This document shows positions 8,166-16,649 of a stretch of DNA of 64,000 nucleotides, in pieces. This stretch comes from Campylobacter sp. MG1. GTDB taxonomy: Bacteria; Campylobacterota; Campylobacteria; Campylobacterales; Campylobacteraceae. A program made the position numbers and the translations under genes. The DNA lies in NCBI RefSeq assembly GCF_026616895.1, contig NZ_JANYME010000007.1, forward strand, positions 1-64,000, given 5' to 3'. The first letter of the stretch is position 1. Every line of letters begins with the position of its first letter. Under the pieces are notes generated by a model. The model was not told the origin of the DNA and did no database searches. It saw only the letters and a list, made by a program, of their open reading frames with translations.

Positions 8166-9188
8166 TTAATCCTTAAATTTATTTTTATTAATATTAACAA
8201 TTTTTACCAAAACTAACATTAAAGGCACTTCAATTAAAACCCCTACAACACAAACTAAAGTAGCAAAAGAACCAAGTCCAAACAAAGCAATACTAACTCC
8301 AACAGCAAGTTCAAAGAAATTTGAAGCACCTATTAATATACTAGCTGAAGCAATATCAAAAGGTAATTTTAATTTTAGTGCTAAATAAAATCCTAGTAAA
8401 AATACTAAAAAAGTTTGAATAAGTAAAACTACCGAAATTAGAATAATTAAAATAGGATTATTTATGATATTTTGCCCTTGAAATACGAAAATAATTATTA
8501 AAGTTAATAAAAGTCCTAAAATCGTAAATTTATCAAATTTAGGCAAAAACAAATTCTCATAATAATTTAAGCCTTTTTTGTTGATTATTTTATTTCTTAT
8601 AAAAATACTTATAAATAATGGTAAAAATACATATAAAATAGTAGATAAAATAAGCGTTGTAAAAGAAATACTAATATCATTACGACTTAATAAAAATGAA
8701 GCTATAGGCACAAAAGCAAACAAAATTATCAAATCATTACTAGCAACTTGTATTAAAGTATAATTAGCATTAGCACGAGTTAGTCTAGCCCATACAAATA
8801 CCATAGCAGTGCAAGGTGCAACCCCAAGCAACACAGCTCCAGCTAAAAGTTCATAATAATTTTCAAATTGATAAATATATTTAAAAAATAAAATTGCTAT
8901 TAAATACATTGAAATTGGTTTAAATATCCAATTTATAAACCAAGTTAAATATAAACCTTTTGGATTTTTAAAGCTATGTTTTAAACTTGCAAAATCAATC
9001 TTTAAAAACATAGGAATTATCATAATCCATAGTAAAACTAACATTACAAAAGATATATTTGCATATTCAAATGATTTTAAAAAACTTGCGAAATTAGGTA
9101 AAAAATAGCCTAATAAAGTGCCAATTATCATACATATAATCACCCAAAAACTTAAATTTTTTTCAAAAAAACTAATATCATTTTTCAT
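8166..9188 (-). CDS. acr3: Arsenite efflux permease, ACR3 family
   Basis: 340 residues with about ten membrane helices. The ACR3 core segment LLGVAPCTAMVFVWARLTRA with its conserved Cys is at about residues 119-138, and SILIGASNFFELAVGVSIALFGLGS near the end is the second conserved helix pair. It exports arsenite at the cost of the proton gradient. It overlaps arsC upstream by 11 bases, and its stop region (8166) overlaps the start of arsR, so translation is probably coupled. Confidence 0.92.
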   Translation of the reverse strand: MKNDISFFEKNLSFWVIICMIIGTLLGYFLPNFASFLKSFEYANISFVMLVLLWIMIIPMFLKIDFASLKHSFKNPKGLYLTWFINWIFKPISMYLIAILFFKYIYQFENYYELLAGAVLLGVAPCTAMVFVWARLTRANANYTLIQVASNDLIILFAFVPIASFLLSRNDISISFTTLILSTILYVFLPLFISIFIRNKIINKKGLNYYENLFLPKFDKFTILGLLLTLIIIFVFQGQNIINNPILIILISVVLLIQTFLVFLLGFYLALKLKLPFDIASASILIGASNFFELAVGVSIALFGLGSFATLVCVVGVLIEVPLMLVLVKIVNINKNKFKD

Positions 9189-9576
9189 CTAAAACTCCTA
9201 TATTTTTTAAAAACTCATCAATTTTTTTATCAATTTCATAAATTGTTTTAATAAAATCTTTTTTACTATAATCACTCGGATCAGCTATACCAAAATCATA
9301 TCTTGCAATATTATGCTTTAAGCTAGGACATTCTACATTACACCCCATAGTTATCACATAATCAATATCAGCAAGGCTATCAATTAGCTTTGATTTTTCT
9401 TTGCTTATATCTATATTAAATTCGCTTTTTAAATACCTAATAGCCTTAGGATTAATAGGCTTTAAAGATGTTCCTGCAGAATAAAACTCAATATTATTTA
9501 ATCTTTTTGATTTTGCTAGAGCTTCGGCGATTTGACTTCTACAAGAATTATGCACGCAAATGAAAGCTACTTTCAT
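9178..9576 (-). CDS. arsC: Arsenate reductase, low-molecular-weight phosphatase type
   Basis: 132 residues. The phosphatase-like loop CVHNSCRS at residues 8-15 (C-x5-R) is the catalytic site that binds arsenate. Cys pairs further on (DYVITMGCNVECPSL) supply the resolving thiols of the thioredoxin-coupled ArsC class, and ADPSDYS matches the conserved acid loop. It reduces arsenate to arsenite for export by the Acr3 encoded next. It lies 10 bases after arsP. Confidence 0.92.
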   Translation of the reverse strand: MKVAFICVHNSCRSQIAEALAKSKRLNNIEFYSAGTSLKPINPKAIRYLKSEFNIDISKEKSKLIDSLADIDYVITMGCNVECPSLKHNIARYDFGIADPSDYSKKDFIKTIYEIDKKIDEFLKNIGVLDEK

Positions 9577-9585
9577 AAAAACTCC

Positions 9586-10461
9586 TTAGTAAAATAAATA
9601 AAGTAAAATTCCAAAAATATTTGCCATTGATAAAATACTAAGTATAAATATTATCATCATACGAATTTTAAACATTGACTTAAGTAAAATTAATTCAGGC
9701 AAAGAACAACCCCCACCAGCTATTAAAAAACTAAAAAATATACCGATAGGAAACCCAACATTTATTAAAGTTACTCCCAATGGAATAATCAAGCAAGTTT
9801 GTATATAAAGCAACAAACCAACAAAACTAGCCAAAAATATACCATAAATTCCAAAACTAGATAAATAATCTTTAATAAATTCAACAGGCATAAAATTATG
9901 CAAAAAAGCACCTATTAACATACCAAATAATACATAATAAAAAATATCCTTATATGATTTTAAAGACTTGTATAAACATTCATACAAATTAAGCTTGGTA
10001 TTTTGATTAAATTGAAATTCTTTAGTTACAATATCTTTTAATAGCAATCTTGCAGGTATTAAACCTATTAAATAGCTTATAATAAATACAAATATAACTA
10101 TATAAATAATGTAATAAAAAGTTATGCTAAAACCAAATGCACTAAGTAGCATAGTAATTAGCATAGGATTAATTAATGGCGAAGTTAGTAAAAAAGCACT
10201 AGCTACTCCGTGATTAATATTGTTTTTAATTAAAGAATTAAAAACAGGTATAGTTGAACAAGAACAAAAAGTAGTAATTGAGCCTAAAAATATTGCTATA
10301 AAATATGAAAAAACATTATTTTTTAAATATTTATTAAAGCTATATCTTGAATTAATATAAAACATAATCATATTGATAAAAATAAATAAAAAGCTTATTT
10401 CAGCAGTTAAAAACAAAAACTCATAAAAAGTTTCTAATAATTTCTCACTTGTAAATTCCAT
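9586..10461 (-). CDS. arsP: ArsP-type permease (organoarsenical efflux)
   Basis: 291 residues, about eight membrane helices, UPF0718/DUF318 permease family. The hallmark TTFCSCSTIPVFNSLIK is at about residues 62-78 and AGGGCSLPELIL at about 247-258; both Cys-containing loops are conserved in ArsP. In Campylobacter, ArsP is reported to export trivalent methyl- and aromatic arsenicals. It is the first gene of the operon, directly behind the palindrome at 10515. Confidence 0.88.
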   Translation of the reverse strand: MEFTSEKLLETFYEFLFLTAEISFLFIFINMIMFYINSRYSFNKYLKNNVFSYFIAIFLGSITTFCSCSTIPVFNSLIKNNINHGVASAFLLTSPLINPMLITMLLSAFGFSITFYYIIYIVIFVFIISYLIGLIPARLLLKDIVTKEFQFNQNTKLNLYECLYKSLKSYKDIFYYVLFGMLIGAFLHNFMPVEFIKDYLSSFGIYGIFLASFVGLLLYIQTCLIIPLGVTLINVGFPIGIFFSFLIAGGGCSLPELILLKSMFKIRMMIIFILSILSMANIFGILLYLFY

Positions 10462-10514
10462 AAAAATCCTTTTTCAAAATAAAATAATTTTGAAAATTTA
10501 TTATAGTATTCTAA

Positions 10515-10534
10515 ATATCAAGTTATCTTGATAT
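10515..10534. promoter_or_regulatory. Probable ArsR operator of the ars operon
   Basis: ATATCAAG-TTAT-CTTGATAT is a perfect 8-bp inverted repeat 54 bases ahead of the arsP start. ArsR proteins bind such short AT-rich dyads overlapping the promoter. That the operon's own ArsR binds here is inference. Confidence 0.65.
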
Positions 10535-10617
10535 ATTATAAATATATTAAATACTTTTCACAAGATTTCAATCAAAATAGCTATGAGAATTTAAAATTAA
10601 GAATTTTTATAAATATT

Positions 10618-10956
10618 TTAATTACTAATACAATTTTTACTATTTTTAAGCTTCTTTTTAGGATTTGGCAATTCATCAACCATTGCTATTACAATCATAC
10701 TCAAAAGCTCTTTATCTTCTTTATCAAACAAAACCATCTCATTTTTTGCACCCTTAAAAGGCAATAAAAAAGTAGGTTCATTTAAGTATTTCAACACTGA
10801 TTTTGTAGGTTTTAATAGTAATTGATTATCAAAAATACCACCTATAACCTTATCTTTATAATACAGCATATATTCACTAAACATATATTTATATCTTATA
10901 TTCAATCCATCAAACAAGTCTAAAACATACTCCAAATAATCCTTACTTGTAGCCAT
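10618..10956 (-). CDS. TfoX N-terminal domain protein
   Basis: 112 residues from ATG 10956 (MATSKDYLEYVLDLF), which has AAAGGAG ahead of it. The fold pattern fits the TfoX/Sxy N-terminal domain: a first helix, then RYKYMFSEYMLYYKDKVIGG with the conserved MFGxxxxY-like turn, then LLLKPTK and a final FDKEDKELLSMIVIA segment. In gamma-proteobacteria Sxy works with CRP in competence. The isolated N-terminal domain here has no known role, and Campylobacter lacks CRP-S control as far as I know. It is transcribed towards the ars operon's upstream side. Confidence 0.75.
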   Translation of the reverse strand: MATSKDYLEYVLDLFDGLNIRYKYMFSEYMLYYKDKVIGGIFDNQLLLKPTKSVLKYLNEPTFLLPFKGAKNEMVLFDKEDKELLSMIVIAMVDELPNPKKKLKNSKNCISN

Positions 10957-11014
10957 CAAAACTCCTTTAATAATTTTATATCAATTATATAAAAATTAAT
11001 ATATTTTTAAGAAT

Positions 11015-11030
11015 GGGGGGGGGGTAAAAT
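11015..11030 (+). promoter_or_regulatory. G10 tract abutting a -10 box: phase-variable promoter
   Basis: Ten G (11015-11024) are followed directly by TAAAAT (11025-11030), a good -10 hexamer, 18 bases ahead of the ATG of a small membrane protein. Slippage of the tract would change spacing to any upstream promoter element. The left flank TTAAGAATGGGGG is shared with 3131-3143 (minus strand). Confidence 0.6.
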
Positions 11031-11048
11031 CTAATTTTAGGAGAAATT

Positions 11049-11419
11049 ATGAAAATTTTATTATGGACTATTTTAATTTTAGTGGTAATTTTGGGATTAA
11101 TATATATTTTTGGTTATTGGGATAAATTTATTGAAAATTTAATGTTTGTAGTTTTTTGCATACCTTTAGCATTTTATTATGGATTTGGGTATCTTATGGA
11201 TAGTAGGTGTAAAGAGTGTAAGAAATTTTTGTAGTAAAATGTATTGATAGCGAAATTATAAAAGAAATGCATAGGTCAAAAGATGTAAAAATCAAAGAAA
11301 ACGGAAAAGAAAGATATGTAAGAAAGGTATTTAGGATACGTAAGATTAAAGAATATTGTGAATGTAAAAATTGCGGGTATGAATTTATTAGATATAAAGA
11401 TAAAAAAGAAGAAGTATAA
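11049..11419 (+). pseudogene. Small membrane zinc-ribbon protein, frameshifted at a T5 run
   Basis: The ATG-initiated frame (11049-11234, 61 aa) has two membrane helices and ends RCKECKKFL. The next frame continues without a stop from 11232 to 11419, including VVKCIDSEIIKEMHRSKDVK and ending EYCECKNCGYEFIRY. Joined, the protein would be about 122 aa with C-x2-C and C-x-C-x2-C sets that could form one zinc ribbon behind the membrane anchor. One extra T in the T5 run at 11226-11230 restores the frame. So the gene is either mutated, misread, or switched at two levels (G10 promoter and T tract). TTTTAGGAGAAATT precedes the start. Confidence 0.6.
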
Positions 11420-11630
11420 TGAAAACACAATATTTTAAATTTAATTAAAATTATTTTAGATTAATTTTTTTTGTTTTGTAAAAATAATAAAAATTGAAAA
11501 ATTTGATATTTTACGATAAATGGTAGCTGTAAAAATACTCAAAAAGAGCATTATTAAATTTTATGAAATTTTGACTTGAAAACTTAAATTTAAAAGCTAT
11601 AATTCGTGCATTTTTAATAAAAGGAAAGTT

Positions 11631-12614
11631 GTGGCGGAAATTAAAATTCAAGATTATACTTTAAAGGCATTTGATTTAAATACTAAAGATATTATGCAAA
11701 AATATTTAAATGAATTTGATATAAATGTGAGTGATTATTCTTTTTGTGCTAATTATATTTGGCTTTCTAAAGCTAGTGGATTTTATACTATTATTAACAA
11801 TACTTTTTGCTTGTTTGTTATGAATGGCGGTGAGTTATCTATGCTTTTACCACCTTTAGGAAAGCCAAAAGATTGCTATGATACCATACCAGAATGTTTT
11901 AATATAATGAACGCTAATAATTCATCAAATTATTATTCTAAAATAGAGTATGTGTGCGATTCTTTTTTGGAGGGTTTTATAACATATACTCAAGAAGGCG
12001 AAGTAATTTTTAGTTCTTTGGATAATTATATTATAGAAAAAAAATTAGCTGATTATATTTATATAAGTGATGATTTAATAGAGTTAAAAGGTAATTCATA
12101 TCATACTAAAAGGACAGAAATTAATAAATTTAAAAGAGTTTATCCAAATTATGTCATAAAAGAATTAGACCATAATGAACATTCAAATGATATTAAAATT
12201 CTTTTTGACAAATGGGTCAGTGATAGAATAAAATATGTTCCTAAAGCAGAAGTAGATGCATTTTTAGATGGAATTTATCAAGAAAGATTAGCTATAAAAA
12301 GATGTTTGCAAGATTATGAAAAATTAGAATTGGTTGGTTTAGTAATTTATATTGATGACGAATTAAAAGGTTTTACAATAGGTGAAAAAATTTGTAGTGA
12401 TACCGCTAGTGTGTTAATTGAAAAAACAGATTTTGAAACTCTTGGTTGTGCTCAATTTATTTTTAGAGAATTTTCTAAATTTTTGAAAGATAAATATAAT
12501 TGTAAATATATAAATGTTGGCGATGATATGGGTTTTGAAAATTTAAAAAAGGTAAAAATGTCTTATCGTCCTGAAAAGATTATTCCAAAATATACAATTT
12601 ATCAAAAATTATGA
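11631..12614 (+). CDS. DUF2156 (LPG synthase C-terminal-like) protein
   Basis: 327 residues from a GTG start with AAAGGAAAG ahead; no ATG fits. The tandem GNAT-like fold of DUF2156 is suggested by YSFCANYIWLSKASGFYTII near residue 37, KGNSYHTKRTEINKFKRVYP near 155 and YINVGDDMGFENLKKVKMSY near 300. The family includes the aminoacyl-transferase domain of lysylphosphatidylglycerol synthases. This protein lacks the membrane half, so the substrate is unknown. It overlaps the next acetyltransferase gene by four bases (ATGA), which argues for joint action. Confidence 0.75.
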   Translation: MAEIKIQDYTLKAFDLNTKDIMQKYLNEFDINVSDYSFCANYIWLSKASGFYTIINNTFCLFVMNGGELSMLLPPLGKPKDCYDTIPECFNIMNANNSSNYYSKIEYVCDSFLEGFITYTQEGEVIFSSLDNYIIEKKLADYIYISDDLIELKGNSYHTKRTEINKFKRVYPNYVIKELDHNEHSNDIKILFDKWVSDRIKYVPKAEVDAFLDGIYQERLAIKRCLQDYEKLELVGLVIYIDDELKGFTIGEKICSDTASVLIEKTDFETLGCAQFIFREFSKFLKDKYNCKYINVGDDMGFENLKKVKMSYRPEKIIPKYTIYQKL

Positions 12615-13042
12615 TAATTTTAGCTGATAAATCACATATTAATTCATTACTTGAAATAGAATATGAATGCTTTCAAAATGATTGTTTTAAATTAAGTAAG
12701 GATAATTTTTTATACCACATAAAAAAGCAAAATATCTTTGTTTTTTTATGTGATAATGTAGTAGCTGGTTATATATTGATATTAAGATATAAAAAATCTA
12801 TTAGAATATATTCAATAGCTGTTAAAAATAATTATAAAAATATGGGTATAGGCAAAACATTATGTGATTATGCTATAGAATATTCTAAATTAAATTTAAA
12901 AAATAAATTATATTTAGAAGTTAGGGTGAGTAATTTTTCAGCTATTAAATTATACGAAAAGTTAGGGTTTAAATTTTACAAAAAGCTACAAAATTATTAT
13001 TGTGATGAAGATGGTATAAAAATGTTTTTAAATATTTTTTAA
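12611..13042 (+). CDS. GNAT-family N-acetyltransferase (RimI-like)
   Basis: 143 residues. The acetyl-CoA loop is in RIYSIAVKNNYKNMGIGKTL (about 66-85), with the pattern K/R-x2-G-x-G. The LEVRVSNFSAIKLYEKLGFK segment is typical of RimI-type enzymes that acetylate protein N-termini. The actual substrate cannot be told from sequence. It overlaps the DUF2156 gene. Confidence 0.82.
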   Translation: MIILADKSHINSLLEIEYECFQNDCFKLSKDNFLYHIKKQNIFVFLCDNVVAGYILILRYKKSIRIYSIAVKNNYKNMGIGKTLCDYAIEYSKLNLKNKLYLEVRVSNFSAIKLYEKLGFKFYKKLQNYYCDEDGIKMFLNIF

Positions 13043-13107
13043 TATATATTTAAAGTTATTTATAAAATATCATTAGAATATAAACAAATTTTAACAAAAG
13101 GATGATT

Positions 13108-13548
13108 ATGAAAAAAGTATTATTAAGTTTAACATTGGTTTCATCGTTATTTGCAGCAACTAATTGTGATAAAGTTTTAGATAAACTTGACACACAAATT
13201 GAAAAAGTTAAATCTCAGAAAAAACCAAATCCATTAAGGTTAGAATATTTAGAAAATCAAAAAAATGAGATTAGCAAAAATTGTGTTGATGGTAAAATAG
13301 ATAGTATTAAATTAAAACAAATCAAAGCCGATACTAAATATGATTATGAAAGCAAAAAATTAAAAATCAAAGAAGATAAACTTGAAGCTAAAAAAGCTAA
13401 ATTAAATGATGATTATAAGAACGAACAAGATAAGATAAAAGCTAAACAAGATAAAGAAGAGAAAAAATTAATTCAAAAAGAACAAAAAGCTAAGAAAAAA
13501 GCTGAAAAAATCGAGAATAAAGATATTAATAACGAAGTAGAACAATAA
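13108..13548 (+). CDS. DUF1090-like periplasmic coiled-coil protein
   Basis: 146 residues from the second ATG (13108), which sits 6 bases after AAAGGA. Signal peptide MKKVLLSLTLVSSLFAA. The mature part begins TNCDKVLDKLDTQIEKVKSQ, has a second Cys (SKNCVDGK), then runs into a long Lys/Glu coiled coil to the end. Two spaced Cys and the rLeyLe...nC pattern fit DUF1090 (YqjC-like), whose function is unknown. The tail is longer and more basic than usual. A hairpin follows. Confidence 0.75.
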   Translation: MKKVLLSLTLVSSLFAATNCDKVLDKLDTQIEKVKSQKKPNPLRLEYLENQKNEISKNCVDGKIDSIKLKQIKADTKYDYESKKLKIKEDKLEAKKAKLNDDYKNEQDKIKAKQDKEEKKLIQKEQKAKKKAEKIENKDINNEVEQ

Positions 13549-13558
13549 AATATTTCTA

Positions 13559-13578
13559 AGCCACTTTAATAAGTGGCT
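13559..13578 (+). terminator. Hairpin terminator
   Basis: AGCCACTT-TAAT-AAGTGGCT, an 8-bp perfect stem 10 bases after the DUF1090-like gene, followed by AAATTTAC. Confidence 0.65.
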
Positions 13579-13690
13579 AAATTTACACACATTACTAATA
13601 AAAAATATAAAAAAATATAAAAGTATCATAATATTTATTATAATAAAATTGGTATTTAACAAAATACTTAATTTATTTTTAGGAGTTTTT

Positions 13691-14978
13691 ATGTGTGCTA
13701 AAAAAGGTATATTTTCTTTTTATTTTCATACAAATTTATTGTATAGAATATTGTTTGCACTTGTTTTAGGTTCGTGTTTGGGTATGTTTATTGATAAAAA
13801 CGATACTCTAATTAATTTTATATCTTTATTCGGTGATTTGTTTATTAGATTATTAAAGATGATTATGGTTCCTATCATTACTTTTTCTTTAATTATTGGA
13901 ACATCTAGTATATCACCTGCAAGACTTGGGAAAGTCGGTTTAAAATCAATTTTATTTTATTTTTTTACATCACTTTGTGCTATTATCATAGGACTTGGTT
14001 GTGGTTTAGTTTTTAATACTGGGGGGGGGCTTAGAACTATCTAATGATATACAAGCTGTTGCAAAATCTTCAAACGCTCCATCAATAAGTCAAATTTTAT
14101 TAAATATAATTCCTACAAATCCTTTTTCATCTATTGCACAAGGTGAAATTTTACCTATTATTTGTTTTTGTTTATTCTTTGGTATCGGACTTGCATATTG
14201 TAAGGATAGTGATGATTTAAGAATTAAAAATTCAGCAAGTATTGTTTATGATTTTATAGATGGTTGCGCTGAAATTATGTTTAAAATTGTTAAGTGGGTA
14301 ATGCAATATGCACCTATAGGAGTTTTTGCTCTTATGTTTGTAGTATTTAATAAAAATGGTGCCGAAGCTTTTGGCTCGTTAGCAAATGTTACCATTTCGC
14401 TTTATGTAGGTTTAGCTTTACAAATATTTTTGGTATATTGTGTAATTTGCTTATTTATAAAAATTAGCCCATTAGATTTTTTAAAAAAAGTTCGTCCACC
14501 TATGATTACAGCTTTTGTTACTAGAAGTTCAAATGGAACTCTTCCTATATCTATGCAAACAGCTGAAAATGATATGGGAGTTCCTAAAAGTATTTATGGT
14601 TTTGTTTTGCCAGTAGGTGCTACTGTTAATATGAACGGAACAACTGTTTATTTAGGTGTGTGCTCATTGTTTATGGCAAATGCTTGTGGAGTAGATTTAA
14701 CTTTTAATAATTATATAACTATTGTTGTTACAAGCTTATTAGCGGCTATAGGAACTGCTGGAATTCCTGGTGCCGGTGCTATTATGTTATTGTTGGTGTT
14801 AGAATCAATTGGTTTAAAGGTTGAAGGCATTGTTGCTATTGCTTATGGAATGATTTTTGCTATGGATGCAATACTTGATATGGGTAGAACATCTATGAAT
14901 GTTGTAGGCGATATGATAGCTTCAGTATATGTAGCAAAAAGTGAAAATGAATTGGATATGAGCAAATGGCAAAAATGA
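13691..14978 (+). CDS. Phase-variable acidic amino acid/dicarboxylate:cation symporter (SDF family), OFF as read
   Basis: From ATG 13691 (AGGAG ahead) the frame runs to a G9 tract at 14021-14029 and then hits a stop at 14042, giving 117 aa. With 8 or 11 G the frame continues (TGGGLELSNDIQAVAK...) to 14978 as a complete symporter of about 428 aa. SDF signatures are in place: TRSSNGTLPISMQTAE (serine-rich loop), GATVNMNGTTVY (NMDGT motif, with Asn for Asp), and DAILDMGRTSMNVVGD, whose Asp and Arg bind acidic substrates in GltPh. The product is therefore likely a Na+/H+ symporter for aspartate or glutamate. It overlaps a racemase gene by 13 bases. Everything outside the tract is intact, so this is a contingency gene, not a decayed one. 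Confidence 0.88.
14021..14029 (+). repeat. G9 contingency tract inside the SDF symporter gene
   Basis: Nine G encode Gly-Gly-Gly at the end of an early hydrophobic helix. The upstream frame (from 13691) and the downstream frame (to 14978) differ by exactly one base, so one G fewer (8) or two more (11) switches the gene ON. Confidence 0.9.
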
Positions 14979-15667
14979 AAACCATAGGAATTATTGGTGG
15001 AATGGGTGCTTTAGCTACTGCTGATTTATTTTATAAAATCATTAATGAAACAAAGGCTAGTAAGGATGGTGAAAATATCCCATTAATAATTGATAATAAT
15101 ACACAAATACCAGATAGAACAGAGTTTATTTTAGGTAATGGAGAAAATCCATTACCAGAATTGATAAAAAGTGCAAAAAGGTTGAAAAATTCAGGTTGTG
15201 AGCTTATTGTTTTAGCTTGTAATACAGCACATTTTTTTGCCGATGAGATAATAAAGCAAGTTGATATACAAATACTTCATATTGCTAAAAATACCATAAA
15301 TGTAGTTAATCATAAATTTAAAAATGTAAAAAAAGTAGCAGTAATTGCTACAACAGCTACTAAAAAAACTGGTATTTATGATAAAGAATTAATCAAATTT
15401 GGATTTGAAAGTGTATATATTGATGATATTATGCAAAATGATATAATGTCTTGTATTTATGATGGTGCAAAAGCGGGTAAAATTACAGAATATTTGCCTA
15501 AATTTGAATCAATTTTAAATAGAATAAAAGCTGATATTTATATAGCAGCTTGTACTGAAATTCCATTATTTTTACCTTATTTAGAAAATAAATTTAATTT
15601 TATAGACCCTACGCTTGAACTTGCAAAGGAGATAATAAAATATTCTCGTGATATTAAAATTATTTAA
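14966..15667 (+). CDS. Aspartate/glutamate racemase family protein
   Basis: 233 residues. The two catalytic cysteines are in VLACNTAHFF (about residue 85) and AACTEIPLFL (about 194), the arrangement of aspartate racemases (YgeA/RacX group). The GGMGALATADLF opening is also typical. It interconverts L- and D-aspartate (or glutamate). Its start lies inside the last 13 bases of the symporter gene, so its translation is probably coupled to the phase-variable frame. The MKTIGIIGG start at 14975 is equally possible. Two hairpins follow. Confidence 0.85.
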   Translation: MAKMKTIGIIGGMGALATADLFYKIINETKASKDGENIPLIIDNNTQIPDRTEFILGNGENPLPELIKSAKRLKNSGCELIVLACNTAHFFADEIIKQVDIQILHIAKNTINVVNHKFKNVKKVAVIATTATKKTGIYDKELIKFGFESVYIDDIMQNDIMSCIYDGAKAGKITEYLPKFESILNRIKADIYIAACTEIPLFLPYLENKFNFIDPTLELAKEIIKYSRDIKII

Positions 15668-15699
15668 TTTACAAAATTTATTAAAATTGAATGAAGTTA

Positions 15700-15726
15700 T
15701 TAGCCAAGGATAATTTACTTGGCTAA
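15700..15726 (+). terminator. Hairpin terminator after the racemase gene
   Basis: TTAGCCAAG and CTTGGCTAA form a 9-bp stem with a 9-base loop, 32 bases after the stop codon. Confidence 0.65.
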
Positions 15727-15833
15727 AATTGTAATTTATTTAAAATTAAAAAAATATGTAAGTTTAAAGCAGCAAAAACAACTAAAAAATTTTAATATAA
15801 AATTAATTATATATTTATAGTTTTGTTAGTATT

Positions 15834-15858
15834 AAAATAACCTATTATAGGTTATTTT
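15834..15858. terminator. Terminator of the dpp operon (bidirectional)
   Basis: AAAATAACCTA-TTA-TAGGTTATTTT, an 11-bp perfect stem just beyond the dppF stop codon. On the minus strand it ends in a U-run, so it serves the peptide transporter operon and can back up the hairpin of the convergent racemase unit. Confidence 0.8.
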
Positions 15859-15869
15859 AATAAAAGATT

Positions 15870-16649
15870 TTAGTTAATTTTTGGGATAGAATTAATAAGT
15901 TTTTTACTGAAATTATCTTTAGGGTTTTTAAAAATTTCTTCTACATTACCACTTTCTACAATTTTACCTGCGTTCATAACCAACATTCTATCACTTATGT
16001 GGCGAACGACACTTAAATCATGGCTAATAAAAATATATGTAAGTTTAAATTCATCTTGTAAATCTAATAAAAGATTTAAAACTTGTGCTTGAATGCTAAC
16101 ATCAAGAGCGCTTACAGGTTCATCACAAATTATAACTTCAGGTTTCATAATCAAAGCTCTTGCAATACCTATTCTTTGGCGTTGTCCTCCGCTAAATTCA
16201 TGTGCAAATCTTTTTGAATATTCAGGTTTTAGTCCAACTTTAAGCATTGTATAATCTATCAAATCATTTCTTTCGTTAAGATTTAAATTTGTATTTAAAA
16301 GCAAAGGCTCTTCTATAATTTTTCTTATATTCCAACGAGGGTTTAAACTTGAATATGGATCTTGAAAAATCATTTGAACGCTTTTTCTGTAATTTTTCCA
16401 ATCATTTTTGTTAAATTTTGTTATATTTTGATTTTTAAATAAAATTTCTCCATTTGTTGGTTTATCAATTCCTACTAAAAGTTTAGCTGTTGAACTTTTA
16501 CCACAACCACTTTCACCGACTATTGCTAAGGTTTCGCCTTTAAAAACGTCAAAATCTATACCATCAACTGATTTTATTAAATCATATTTTAAAAACCCAG
16601 TCTTAATTTTATGATGGATTTTTAAGTTTTTTATACTAAATAATTTCAT
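15870..16649 (-). CDS. dppF: Peptide ABC transporter ATPase (DppF/OppF type)
   Basis: 259 residues. Walker A GESGCGKSS near 45-53, signature FSGGQRQRIGIARAL near 152, Walker B VIICDEPVSALDVSIQ near 171 and the switch His in YIFISHDLSVVRHIS. It powers import with DppD at the DppBC channel. The C-terminus ends soon after the switch region, so it is shorter than E. coli DppF and has no C-terminal Cys cluster. It overlaps dppD by four bases and is the last gene of the operon. Confidence 0.9.
   Translation of the reverse strand: MKLFSIKNLKIHHKIKTGFLKYDLIKSVDGIDFDVFKGETLAIVGESGCGKSSTAKLLVGIDKPTNGEILFKNQNITKFNKNDWKNYRKSVQMIFQDPYSSLNPRWNIRKIIEEPLLLNTNLNLNERNDLIDYTMLKVGLKPEYSKRFAHEFSGGQRQRIGIARALIMKPEVIICDEPVSALDVSIQAQVLNLLLDLQDEFKLTYIFISHDLSVVRHISDRMLVMNAGKIVESGNVEEIFKNPKDNFSKKLINSIPKIN

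Noticed and set aside
10528-10767. Open frame on the + strand opposite the TfoX-like gene
   Set aside because: It is antisense to a gene with a better ribosome site and a recognisable domain, and its translation is low-complexity Phe/Ile/Asn.
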